Part shown: piece after piece, positions 45,690 to 55,581 of the stretch | Position numbering within the stretch: position 1 is the stretch's first letter | Layout of the letters: each line of letters opens with the position of its first letter | NCBI RefSeq assembly: GCF_030035675.1 | Contig: NC_084493.1 | Span: 22,731,822 to 22,795,821 of the forward strand | Source of the DNA: Rhineura floridana | Taxonomy: Eukaryota > Chordata > Lepidosauria > Squamata > Rhineuridae | Length of the DNA stretch: 64,000 nucleotides | Reading direction: 5' to 3' | Notes under the pieces: generated by a model | Seen by the model: the letters and a program-made list of their open reading frames with translations, nothing else | Database searches by the model: none | What the model was told of the DNA's origin: nothing | Made by a program: the position numbers and the translations under genes

Positions 45690-46030
45690 AGAATCATCCC
45701 CACAGTGATGGCTGGGAAAGTCCACTCTCCTCCTGACTCACAGAGGCCCTATTGCTTTAACATCTTGTACAAGAAAATGATGGAGAGGATCCTTAATAGA
45801 AGGCTGGTAGCTTATTTAGAGCTGGATGGGCCATAACTCAAAATGGCATGAGGAAAGGCGAAGCACATTGGCTCACATTAGGCATGTGGAAAGGGATGTA
45901 TGGAAAACTCTAAGCAATCTGGTCAGTGGGACAGCAGTTCTTATAGATGGGGCGAAAACATACAACGGGGGGAAGGGTGGGCTGCTATTCAAATTGGCAG
46001 ATTTAGGGACAGAAGGTCAAGTAATTGAGT
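45690..46030 (+). mobile_element. Degraded LINE reverse-transcriptase fragment
   Basis: Translation shows NILYKKMMERILNRRLVAYLE, which resembles the fingers region of non-LTR reverse transcriptases (K-x-M-E-R-x-x-N-R-R-L). After a frame change comes HNSKWHEERRSTLAHI, resembling Q-x-G-F-R-x-x-R-S-T. It is too short and decayed to give a clade. Confidence 0.55.
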
Positions 46031-46064
46031 AAATTGAGGACTTTTAAAAAATAGAAGTAGTAGT

Positions 46065-46165
46065 ATTGGGTTGTATCCAGCGTTAGTCCTACTTAAAGCA
46101 GATCCACTGAAATTAATGAATGTGGCTTAGGCCCATTAATTTTAAGAGGTATACTCATATATATA
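46065..46165. mobile_element. Palindromic MITE (CAGAGTAGACCCA family)
   Basis: GGGTTGTATCCAGCGTTAGT, CCTACTTAAAGCAGATCCAC and an inverted part around GGCCCATTAATTTTAAGAGG. Confidence 0.5.
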
Positions 46166-46394
46166 GCCAGCTGTGCTGGGTGGGGCTGATGGAAGTTGTA
46201 GTTCAAAACATCAGGAGGCTACCAGGTTGGCAAAGGGGCTTGTGGCAAGAAAAATGGGAATAGGGTTGTAGCCTAAATATGTTTGCTCTGAAGAAAGTCC
46301 TCTTGTGATTTTGATGGAGTTTACTTTAGCTTACATTAACAAAGCTTTGGAGAGTGCAGCCTTGTTTAAATTAATGATTCAGTTATAATGTGTC

Positions 46395-46845
46395 AGTAGG
46401 GATGGGCGAGAATTTCAATTCAGTTCTCATTTCAAGCCAGATCTATCAAATCTGCACTTTCCGAAACAATATGAGAACCAAACCACAGCCATCATTTGAC
46501 ATTTGCAGTTGTTTGAATTTTCTGATGCAGTTCACCATCCAAACAATGTTTACAAAAATGCATATATTAGGGGAAAGTGTGCATTAACATGAATATATGA
46601 GTGAAAATAACATGCAAAAATTCATTATATACTCAGAAATGGCTTGCAAAAATGTGTGGGTTGGTCAAAACTACCTAAAAATGTATTTATTAGGAGAAAT
46701 TTGCACTAAAATGCTAGAGAATTTTCAAGAGGATTTATTTTTTAAAAATTGCAAATTGCTGCAGAAATGTGGAGAACTGAATTTAAGATTGGAGAAATGA
46801 GAAACAGAACACCTAAATTGAAAGGTCTTTCCATCCCTAAATGTC
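46395..46845 (+). mobile_element. Non-autonomous DNA element (GATGGG...CCATCCCT family), best copy
   Basis: About 450 bp, AGGGATGGGCGAGAATTTC at the left and TCTTTCCATCCCT at the right, so the outermost 8 bp are inverted repeats. It contains no coding frame of note and no clear target duplication. Confidence 0.75.
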
Positions 46846-46981
46846 TGTCTGAAAATATCCTCTCCTTCAAGTAACTATGGGGTGCTGCAATAATGCAGAG
46901 GTGAGATACTTGGGGGGGCACCTATCCCCCCCTCCTCCACATTTCTGGTGCTGCCTATAAGCACAAAGAGATTGCATTAAG

Positions 46982-47616
46982 TTAGCCTTTCCCAACTAGT
47001 GGGCCACCAGATGTTGTTGGACCACAACTCCCATCAGCCTCAGCCAGCATTGCCAATGGCCAGGAAAGATGGGAATTATAATAATAATAATAATAATTTA
47101 ATTTTTGTGTCGCCTATCTGGCCGAAGTCACTCTAGGCGACGTACACAATTAAATTCCAGTAAAATTACAATTTAAAATACAGACCAAATACAATACAGC
47201 ATCATAAAACAGTGTATAAACAACGGGCATTCAGTAATATTGATAAAGATTAGCCTACCCCGGAGGTCCCGAAAGCCTGTTCAAAAAGCCAAGTTTTTAA
47301 TGCTCGGCGAAATGCATCCAGGGAGGGGGCATGTCGAAGATCGAATGGGAGGGAGTTCCAGAGAGTGGGGGCCGCCACTGAGAATGCCCTCTCCCTAGTT
47401 CCCACCAACCTAGCTGTTTTCGTTGGTGGGACTGAGAGAAGGCCCTGCGTGGCTGATCTGGTCAGGTGGCTTAATTGGTGGTACTGGAGGTGTTCCTTCA
47501 GGTAAACTGGGCCGAGACCGTATAGGGATTTAAAGGTTAATACCAACACCTTGAATTGGGCCCAGAAAACAATTGTGGTCCAACAACATCTGGTGGCCCA
47601 CTAGTTGGGAAATGTT
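46982..47616. mobile_element. hAT-type foldback MITE split by a LINE
   Basis: The left arm (46982-47072) contains TTTCCCAACTAGTGGGCCAC. The right arm (47573-47616) contains its inverse, GTGGCCCACTAGTTGGGAAA. An exact octamer GCATTAAG flanks the whole (46974-46981 and 47617-47624), as in hAT insertions. The palindrome was later split near its centre by the LINE at 47073-47572. Confidence 0.88.
47073..47572 (-). mobile_element. L2/CR1-superfamily LINE, 3' part (third subfamily)
   Basis: The minus strand encodes LVLTFKSLYGLGPVYLKEHL, RTRERAFSVAAPTLWNSLP and FRRALKTWLFEQAFGTSGVG with no stop in the traceable 99 codons. It is closely related to the copy at 40.44-41.03 kb. The 3' end is an (ATA)n run at 47073-47098. 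Confidence 0.9.
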
Positions 47617-47669
47617 GCATTAAGTGGATCACTGGGGTTGGGGGCAATGAAGGAGGCATTAATTGGGTT

Positions 47670-47872
47670 TACCTTAGGAACACAGGAAGTTGCCTGATTA
47701 CTGAATCAGACCTTTGGTCCATCTAGCTCCGTACCATCTCCCATGACTGCCAGTGGCTCTCCAGGGTTTCAAGCAGGGGTCTCTTCCATTCCTTCCTGCA
47801 GATGCCCAGGATTGAACTTGGGGTCTTCCGCATGCAAAGCACAATGCTCTACCACTGAGTTACGGTCCTTCC
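47670..47872 (-). mobile_element. tRNA-derived SINE (second family), inverted, complete
   Basis: The plus strand shows AACACAGGAAGTTGCCTGAT, CCTTTGGTCCATCTAGCTCC, GATTGAACTTGGGGTC (B-box region) and CTCTACCACTGAGTTACGG (A box). Confidence 0.82.
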
Positions 47873-48117
47873 CTTCATTGCAAAAACTTGTTGTGGGTCA
47901 AAACCTATCAAAAACAGCCCTTCCCAGGCAGTAGCATAGTGGCAAATTCAGAAGTGCAAGGTCTGGTCATGACAGTCATGCCATGGCCCCTCATAGCCAT
48001 GCCCCCTTTCCCCCTTTCTTTCGTCTCCCTTGCTCTTCACGACATCTTGCGAGTCCACACTCCACTACAACAGACGTCTCTAGCAGCCAATCTGCATAAA
48101 AGGGGCTGCTGTGTGTT

Positions 48118-48300
48118 ATTTATTTATTTAAAATATTTCTATCCCGCCCTTCTACCCTTTAATAGGGCACTCAGGGCGGCTTACAAAAATAAAATCAAAC
48201 ATGTACATAATAAAATTGTAAACGGTAAAATCACAAAAACATTAAACTAAATTTAAAATACATAAAATACAACACACACACACACACACATATATACACT
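48118..48300 (-). repeat. LINE 3' tail, inverted, with (CA)n
   Basis: TTTATTTATTTAAAATATTT, CTATCCCGCCCTTCTACCCT, CACTCAGGGCGGCTTACAAA is the inverted 3' end of an L2-like LINE. A (CA)11-type microsatellite follows at 48269-48295. Confidence 0.7.
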
Positions 48301-49129
48301 AAAGGGACTACAGAGGTAAAATTTAATGCAGAAGGCATAAAGAATCTTCTCAGCAGCTGACTCACCTCCTTTCATTCCTGTTGGCTCCAATCAGCACAAA
48401 AGGACAAGGACTCTTCTCAGGGGCTAACATGCTCCCTTTCCATGCTGAATAGCTGGTACATAGGGACCTGGCTGAGACCCTGATCCCCAAAAAACTAATG
48501 GGTCTATGACACCCCCCATGGCCTTGGACAACTAGACCCCTGATCCCAGGTTTGCAATGTGAAAAGAATTACAGTGGCCTATACTGCAGGATTGCTGTTC
48601 TCTCCCACCCAGCCTTCAATACAAGAATAACAATGCTTGGGAGTAGAATTGAATTTATGACACATTTTTATTTTTAATCATGTTTTTGCCACACTATAAT
48701 GATCTGATTTTGAACAAGCATATGCAAGTCTTTGTTTCTATCCTTTTGGGAGGGCAGGGTGGTAGAAGGATTGTTGCCAAATCAGTGCAACAGGAGAGTC
48801 CTGGATCTCTCCTATGAACCGCTACAAAAAAGTAACCAGGAAATGTGATGTGCAGACAAAGACACTGGTAGCTTAGTACTGTCTTGTGCCTATAGAGTTA
48901 GACCTTTGCCTGGCATGATCTCACAAAGAAAGATTCCTCCCTGTTGAGGTTCTCATTGGCTGGATTGTGTTTCCCCTCTTTGCCTGTTGGCATAGCAGAA
49001 CTGAAATAGGCTCCAGGACAGCCCCTACTGCATGGATAGCTCATTGCCCTACTAAAGTACATGGGTCTCCATAAGTTGTAATCAACTTGAAAGCACATAG
49101 CAACAAATTCAAATACAGCATTTCTCAAA

Positions 49130-49310
49130 GCCCACATAGAGCTGTAATTCTGAGAGTGAACAAACAATCCCTCTTCCCTGGGAATTCTGATTCTGTGAGG
49201 AGAATGGGGTCTCTTAACAACTCTCAGTCAGCAACCTTAACAAAAGAAAGTTCCCAGGAATCTTTGGGGGAAGGTTTGAAGGGGCAGAATACTGTTTTAA
49301 ATGTATCTCA
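49130..49310. mobile_element. Foldback MITE (AAAGAATCCTGGGAA family)
   Basis: CCCTGGGAATTCTGATTCTG, TCTTAACAACTCTCAG and AGTTCCCAGGAATCTTTGGG match the right arm and loop of the 36.9-kb copy. The left arm is eroded. Confidence 0.65.
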
Positions 49311-49359
49311 CAGATGAAGACAGAGACAATTCTGGGGTGATAGTGTGATAGCAGGCTTC

Positions 49360-49690
49360 CAGAGAACCCGTTTATTGAGCATTCAGCCTGATTTGTTTGC
49401 ACACAGTTTGCAAGGAGGTTAGGCAACCTCTGCTCTCTATTGAGCTTTCCTTCTGATTTGTTTGCAGGAAGCTTAAACAACACTGCATCAAGCATCATCC
49501 CACACTTTCTAGTGCATTTTCCCATCACTGTCCTTATCCAAAAAGTCTGGGGGGAGGAAGGGGGAGAACAGGTGAGTAGCTTCAGAGCAAATTTAATTGC
49601 ACAACCAGAATTTACTGGTATGTGATTGAATACCACCCCAAAATAGCGACAGTCTGGAAGCGTCCATAGCATCACATTACCCTTTATAAA
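49360..49690 (+). repeat. Unclassified repeat family (TTTATTGAGCATTC)
   Basis: CCCGTTTATTGAGCATTCAG, CCTGATTTGTTTGC, then a longer middle section than in the 31.5-kb units, and the shared end CGACAGTCTGGAAGCGTCC. Confidence 0.65.
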
Positions 49691-49984
49691 ATAGACGTTT
49701 TATGAGAGGGTGGTATATAAATGCTTTTATAAAACAAAAATAAATGTGTTTTTATAAGAATGTATTTTTTCTCTTCAGTAAGTTGTAAGTCAATTGGAGA
49801 CCTTTTGGGGTAACAACTTCTAATAATAATAGGTTATACATAAGTTTTCTAAAAACCTTTATTCCAGTCTTGGATTTGAATTGATTTTATGTATGAGTTG
49901 TTTCAATATTTTATATTTATGGGCTCCTACTGTGAGGAAAAGTAGGATAGAAATAAAAAAAATTTCTACAGGCAATTGTCTTAA

Positions 49985-50026
<42 letters not shown>

Positions 50027-50035
50027 GCATGTATA

Positions 50036-50066
<31 letters not shown>

Positions 50067-50085
50067 GTACACACACAGACATGTA
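49985..50085 (+). repeat. (GT)n microsatellite
   Basis: About 80 bp of GT repeats with TATAT and CATG interruptions, ending in an alternating TATATATATGTACACACAC stretch. Frames read through it encode only Cys-Val or Tyr-Thr-His repeats, and are not genes. Confidence 0.95.
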
Positions 50086-50094
50086 ATTTTGATT

Positions 50095-50490
50095 AACAAA
50101 ACAGAGGTTTTTATTGTAATACCAAAACATTTCGGCTTCCGCCTTCATCAGCTGCTAACATACAGTTGCTGTTACCAAGGTGGCAATTATAGAGCTTTGA
50201 GGATGGAATGCTCAGAGGGGCTTCATTTGCAAAACTGTCCTCCAGGTTCAGGCCATGTGGTGCCAATGTGTCCAGAGAATATATCCAAAAGTTCTCCCTT
50301 TTACTCAATGCTGCTGGACCTGTTGGCATCACTATAGTTGTTATAGAAAAGTCCAACAGGCTGTGACCCTCAATGTTGAAATGTTTTGCAACTGGTTGCT
50401 CCACTTTTTTTGTTAAGATTGCCGATTTGTGGTTTCTGAAGCGTGTGCGTAGGTCAGTTGTGTTTTTTCCTACTTATTGGATATGACATC
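50095..50490 (-). mobile_element. Penelope-like element fragment (GIY-YIG domain)
   Basis: Minus-strand translation reads VEQPVAKHFNIEGHSLLDF, then SKRENFWIYSLDTLAPHGLN, the second half of the GIY-YIG endonuclease of Penelope-like elements (H-F-x...D and E-x-x-W motifs). The upstream part (TTTTTCCTACTTATTGGATA on the plus strand) corresponds to the 29.9-kb piece. The frame is broken at least once. No reverse transcriptase part is present. Confidence 0.75.
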
Positions 50491-50819
50491 CTGGTCTTTG
50501 TGCTAGCCAAGGCTGATGAGAGTTATGTCCAAAACAGCTGTGCTGTCTGAGGCTTATGGGTGCTGTAGTTCAAAAAAAAAATAAAACTGGTTCTGAAAGC
50601 TGATCTATACAGTTATCAGGGTGGGATAATGCAGCATTTAAAAAACCCTGCAGTCTGTCAATGAATAAGCAAAATAGGGATTGCATTATTAGGATGGGGC
50701 CTACATGAGGAATATACTCTCAGAATAAATGCACTACAAAAGAAATGGCAAAGTACCAAATCAAGAAATGCCCATAAAATAAATGGTAAACTATCAGATC
50801 AAGAAATGCAAAGGAAGAA

Positions 50820-51012
50820 GGGGGCACAGCTCGGTGGCAGACCGTCTGCTTTGCATGCACAAAGCCCCAGGTTAAATCCCAGGCATCCAGGTAGGGCTAG
50901 GAGAGACTCCTGCCTGAAACCCTGCAGAGCCGCTGCTAGTCAGTGTAGATAACACTGAGCTGGATGGACCAATGGTCTGATTCAGTATAAGGTGGCTTCC
51001 TGTGTCTCTAAA
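50820..51012 (+). mobile_element. tRNA-derived SINE (second family), complete
   Basis: A box CTCGGTGGCAGACCGTCTGC, B box AGGTTAAATCCC, body CATCCAGGTAGGGCTAGGAG and CCTGAAACC, and end TGGATGGACCAATGGTCTGA, ATAAGGTGGCTTCCTGTGT. This is the reference copy for the family in this window. Confidence 0.85.
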
Positions 51013-51061
51013 TCAAGGGGTGGGTTTGAGCCAATAAAATGATAAAGCATTCATAAAGCAT

Positions 51062-51530
51062 TAGGGAATGGCACAAGTCAGGATCATTCAGACCATGGTA
51101 TTCCCGATCTCTATGTATGGATGTGAAAGTTGGACAGTGAAAAAAGTGGGTAAGAGAAAAATTAACTCATTTGAAATGTGGTGTTGGAGGAGAGCCTTGC
51201 GCATACCATGGACTGCGAAAAAGACAAATAATTGGGTGTTAGAACAAATTGAACCAGAAGTATCACTAGAAGCTAAAATGATGAAACTGAGGTTATCATA
51301 CTTTGGACACATAATGAGAAGACCTGATTCACTAGAACAGACAATAATGCTGAGAAAAACAGTAGGGAGTAGAAAAAGAGGAAGACCAAACGAGATGGGT
51401 GGATTCCATAAAGGAAGCCACAAACCTGAACTTTCAAGTTGTGAATGGGGTTGTTCATGACAGATGCTCTTGGAGGTCACTGATTCATGGGGTCACCATA
51501 AGTCGTAGTTGACTTGAAGGCACATAACAA
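51062..51530 (+). mobile_element. RTE-BovB LINE, 3' end
   Basis: A 130-codon open frame carries SMYGCESWTVKK, WCWRRALRIPWTAKK, LSYFGHIMRRPDSLE and KRGRPNEMGG, the characteristic C-terminus of BovB-type RTE elements. The terminal sequence GTCGTAGTTGACTTGAAGGC, ACATAACAA is the end shared with Sauria SINE tails. The last part of the frame leaves the expected peptide after about codon 115. Confidence 0.88.
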
Positions 51531-51532
51531 GA

Positions 51533-53800
51533 CTAGAGATGGGTGAGAATTTCGATTCAGTTTGCATTTCAAGCCTAATCTTTCAAGTTGCAATTTCTGA
51601 AACAATATGAGAACAGACACACAGCCATTTGTTCACCGCCCTGAGAGCTATTTCGCTAAGGGCGGTATATAAATTGTAATAATAAATAAATAAATAAATA
51701 AATAAATAAATCCTTCAAAATTCACACTTAACTCGAATTTTGCAGTGCAGTTCACCATTGAATGAAAGTTTATTCGACCATATGGTCAACAACAACATAT
51801 GAAAATAGTTAAATATACAGTTGTACATTGATAACAATTTTAGTACAATCCGTGAACTAATTTTTTTTAAAATACAAATCAATTAAAAGAATACAAGGGT
51901 GAGTTGTATTTCGTAATATTGTTAATCCTATAAAATCTTATATTCAACATAGGAGAGCTTTTTAAAATATTGGATCTAAGTTTTTGAACAGCAGCACTAT
52001 ATTTTGCAACTTGAATTGTTATGTTGGGGAATGTATCGTCTAGAAGATAATGCAGCCAAAGATGTTCAGATTTATGTTGAAAAGTGGACAAAAGAGGAGT
52101 TATCAGTTGATGCCTTAAGGAGTTATAAAAGGGACAATAAAAAAGTACATGTATATTATTTTCAACTGCATCTTCCCCACAAGGACATACTCGATTTTTA
52201 TATGGAGTTTTGGCAAACCTACCCTCCATGACAGCCGAAGGTAAAACATCCAATCTAATCTGGGAAAAAGCTTTATGATATTTGGAAATTTCTAGATTTA
52301 ATAAATATGGCATTGGGGTGAAGAACTTGGAATTATGTCTTTGGTTTTTAATTAGTAGTAGATGTTGTTGGTGGTCAATATCTTTCAGGCGTTGACCTAT
52401 ATTACTTATAGCTGCTTGGAATCCCATGGTGAAAATAAGTTGAGGTGAGAAGCCTATCGTTGTAAGTTTATCTACCACGAGATCCGCCCATAAGGATTTA
52501 AAGTTGTCATTTAGTATGTCTGGGGAAAAACCGGTAGGATTAAGGTTAAGTCTTAGCCAGAGATTAATTCTTGAGAGCCATATTCTGGTTTCTATTGATT
52601 GTACTCCAGCTTCCAATCTAAGAATATTGTTGGGAACGCATGTTGGGATTGCCATTATGGATCTCAAGAAAATGGTCTGAATAGTTTCAAACTCTTTGAA
52701 GTTGAGATTTTTGTTTGCCTGAGATCCATAGATTAATTGTGCTATTATTTTAGCGTTGAAGATTTTAATGGCCGGAAGAAAAGATTGTCCGCCAGTAGAG
52801 AAATAGAAAGCAAGTAGTGCTTTCATCATTCTCTCGGCATTAGAAATCATGAGTTTGTTGTGCATGTGACAATTACCTGACGCTTGTATGACATACCCCA
52901 AATATTTAAAGGAGCTAACTTGTTCGATTTCATTTCCCTGTATTCGCCAGTGATGATCGTTTTTTTTCCTGGTGAAAGCAATAATTTTGGTCTTTTGGTA
53001 GTTTATCGTCAGTGACTCCGTATGGCAATAAGTTGCTAATTTAGCAAGAAGTCGCTTTAGATCGATTGGAGTTCTCGATATTAAAGCAATATCATCTGCG
53101 TATAAAAGGATGTTTCTCGATTTCTTAGCTAATATAGGAGGGTGTGTAGCTGTTGTTGAAAGACTATGTACAATATCGTTAATATATATATTAAACAATA
53201 CTGGCGCTAGCACACATCCCTGTTTTACCCCTTTAAATGTTGGAACAGGGTTAGTTAAATATCCATTATTGTTGCATCTCATTTGCATATAAGTATTGTT
53301 ATAGAGACCCTGTATTAAGATAATAAGAAGATTATCCATGCCTAGATGGTTTAATTTTGACCAAAGACGGGGGCGGGATATTGAATCGAATGCCGCCCTC
53401 AGGTCCACAAATGCCGCATAAAGAGTTCCTCCTTTTCTAGCTGCATATTTATCAATTAAATGTTGGAGCACAAGTATGTGATCGAAAGTGCAGTTCACCA
53501 GCCAACCAATGTTTACAAAAATGAGTATGTTAGGGGAAAGTGTGCATAAGAATGAATATATGTGTGAAAATAACATGCAAATTGCATCATATGACAGGAA
53601 ATGTGTGCATTAGTCAAAACTGCCTACAAAAATGCATTTATTAATGGCAATTCTCACTAAAAGGCTGGAGACTTTTCATGTGGAATTTTTTAAAAAACGA
53701 AATCGCTAATTGCTGCGGAAACCTGGAGAACTAAATTTAAGATTGAAAACAAAACATGAGAAACTGAGAGAACAGAGTTGGGCAGATTTTCCCCATGCCT
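51533..53800 (+). mobile_element. Non-autonomous DNA element (GATGGG...CCATCCCT family) carrying two nested insertions
   Basis: The family sequence is found in three pieces: 51533-51628, 51712-51757 and 53487-53800. The gaps are filled by a short LINE tail (51629-51711: CACCGCCCTGAGAGCTATTT, GGGCGGTATATAAATTG and AATA repeats) and by a 1.73-kb LINE (51758-53486). Confidence 0.8.
51758..53486 (-). mobile_element. Young 5'-truncated LINE with an unbroken reverse-transcriptase frame (I/Vingi- or R4-like)
   Basis: The minus strand is open without a stop from the 5' truncation point (53486) to the stop at 51879, about 535 codons. Reverse-transcriptase motifs in order: FVDLRAAFDSISRPRLW, GVKQGCVLAPVLFNIYIND, LLYADDIALIS (YADD at 53091-53102), LTINYQKTKIIAF and FKYLGYVI. 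Near the C-terminus is a CCHC-like motif, CPCGEDAVENNIHVLFYC (52134-52187). The endonuclease part is lost by truncation, or not encoded N-terminally. An exact 14-bp duplication AGTGCAGTTCACCA flanks it (51744-51757 and 53487-53500). No poly-A tail; the 3' end has the hairpin GACCATATGGTC. The clade is uncertain. The first 30 codons of the longer apparent frame belong to the host element, not to the LINE. Confidence 0.93.
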
Positions 53801-53814
53801 AATGAATACCCAAC

Positions 53815-54330
53815 CCACTATCCACTGCTCTGTTGCACAGCTCGCGGGGCTGTCCCAAACCAACCCGGAAGCCAGGGGGGCTCGCGCTCCTCCCTCTGTG
53901 CTCGCTCCAGCGACTTCCTCCCGAGGTCTCCCAGCCGCGGGACTCCGCAGACCGAGCGCCGCGCGCGGGAAGAACTCTAATCCCAACGTGGGGCGGGGGC
54001 AGGAAGGGCAGACGCCCCGAAGAGGAGACGAAGAAGACGGTCCCGATGCAGCTCTGAGACCCGCCCTGGGCTCCGGGCGCTGGGGAAAAAAAGGAAGAAG
54101 GGCAGAGGACGAGAAGCCCGCAAACTTCTTTTGTCTTGCGGCGGGAGTGCGCTGTTTGGCTCCCGGCGCTGCTCGGGAGGACGGAGGAGCCGCGAGCCGC
54201 TTTGTCCTTGGCAGAGTAAGTGCCTGCTTGGCTGAATGGGTGGAAGAGGAAGAGCGGCAGGCAGGCAAACCCTGCTTGAATTTGCACAACCGATCTGGGA
54301 GCTCCCTGCCTTAAAAAATGTCTTTTGACG
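53815..54330 (+). promoter_or_regulatory. Orphan CpG island with a candidate first-exon splice donor
   Basis: About 500 bp is rich in G+C and CpG (e.g. GAGCGCCGCGCGCGGGAAG near 53955), isolated among AT-rich repeats and not matching any repeat family here. On the plus strand a strong donor consensus occurs at TTGGCAGA/GTAAGTGCC (exon end near 54210). I infer a possible promoter and non-coding first exon of a plus-strand gene beyond the right edge. In mammals CD276 lies upstream of NPTN in that orientation, but no CD276 coding sequence is visible here. The open frames through it are GC-driven and show no domain. Confidence 0.5.
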
Positions 54331-54384
54331 AGTTGCGGACTTATATAGCTACTATTAATTTAATTTTTTCCCATTATGATTATT

Positions 54385-54660
54385 ATTTGTTAAATTTCTA
54401 TCCCGCCCTTCCTCCCAGGAATCCAGTGCAGCGGACAAACGCCAGCGCGCGTGCACACACGCACACACAAACACAGACACAAGCTATAAATATATTAAAA
54501 GCAAATCATCTTTTTTAAAAAAGCTTTCTTTAAAAAAAAGGCTTAAAAAGTCTTTAAAACAATTCCAACACAGATGACGACTGGTTTACTTAAAAGGCTT
54601 GTTGAAAGAGGAAGATTTGCAGCAGGCACTGAAAAGACAACAGAGAAGGGTGCCATTATT
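54385..54660 (-). mobile_element. L2-like LINE 3' UTR fragment, inverted
   Basis: TTAAATTTCTATCCCGCCCT, TCCTCCCAGGAATCC, then a CA-rich microsatellite (54453-54481) and AGGCTTGTTGAAAGAGGAAG: the same UTR as at 11.6-11.95 kb and 39.7 kb. A second short tail of this kind follows at 54660-54700. Confidence 0.75.
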
Positions 54661-54749
54661 ATTGTTATATTAAATTTATATCTCACCTTTCCTCCCGGAA
54701 TTACTTTAAAAGTATGCAAATACATTTGAGTGTCTTATGTTTTTAAAAA

Positions 54750-54870
54750 GCATAGGGCTGCATTCAACTATGTTTTACTCAGAATAGACCTATTAAACTT
54801 AACCTAACTTAGGCATGTCTGCTAACTTTAATGGGTCTACTCTGAGTAGGGCTAGCATTCAGTACCACCC
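54750..54870. mobile_element. Palindromic MITE (CAGAGTAGACCCA family), good copy
   Basis: GGGCTGCATTCAACTATGTT, CTCAGAATAGACCTATTAAA and the inverted arm AATGGGTCTACTCTGAGTAG, GGCTAGCATTCAGTACC. This is the clearest full palindrome of the family in the window. Confidence 0.75.
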
Positions 54871-55017
54871 ATGCTTTTTGATACATAATTTTATTTGTAT
54901 TTATTTTTACATTTATATCCCATTTTTCCTCCAAGGTGTATAAGGGGGTGTACAACCATGGTTCTCCCCCTCGCCCTGCTCAGAGTAGTTCCACTGAAGT
55001 TAATGGATGACATGAAT

Positions 55018-55195
55018 CATAGAATCATAGAGTTGGAATCATAGAGTTGTAGGCCATCGAGTCCAACCCCCTGCTCACAGCAGGAAATCCACAGCTAGAG
55101 CATCTCCCGCAGATAGCTGTCCAGCCTCTGCTTGAAGACATCCAGGGAAGGGGATCCCACCACCTCCCTAGGCAGTCGGTTCCATTGCCCTTATG
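55018..55195 (-). mobile_element. CR1 LINE 3' end, inverted
   Basis: AATCATAGAATCATAGAGTT, GCCATCGAGTCCAACCCCCT, CTGTCCAGCCTCTGCTTGAA, ACCACCTCCCTAGGCAGTCG: the well-known inverted CR1 3' end of reptiles and birds. It is 5'-truncated. Confidence 0.88.
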
Positions 55196-55581
55196 ACTAA
55201 CAGGCGGATTCATTTCAATGGGCCTGCTCTGAGTAGAACTTAGGTGGATCCAACCCAAATTAAATGCTGCTTGCTAGCGCCTTGGATACTCTTGAAAAGA
55301 AAAAAAAATCAAAGCCAGGATTTACAATTATTTTAAATAAACAACTTTGATTTTTCCTCCTTTTTGAATCTGCAACAGCACAAAACCCTCACCCTTCCTT
55401 GCCGCCCACTTTTATATATCTTCTCACCAACAGATGGAAATGGTCACTTGTCCAAAAACTGGCTTTGAATGATAGCCAAAGCCCATACTTCAGACTACAA
55501 CTCTGTGCTTGCGTAATTTGGGATTAAGCTCCATTGGGCACAGTGGGACCTGCTTTGGAGAAAAATGGTGCAGGGTTGTAC

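Noticed and set aside
45330-45703. Frames with Ile/Asn/Leu runs
   Set aside because: They are translations of the ATT/AAT microsatellite at 45423-45478.
49859-50337. Cys-Val and Thr-His repeat proteins on both strands
   Set aside because: They are translations of the (GT)n microsatellite.
36640-51012. tRNA genes at the A/B-box pairs
   Set aside because: The sequences cannot form a full tRNA cloverleaf and are followed by SINE bodies repeated across the window.
53690-54314. Frames of 160-200 codons in the 53.8-54.3 kb CpG island
   Set aside because: Both strands are open simultaneously, with no domain and only compositional bias. Treated as non-coding promoter or first-exon sequence.
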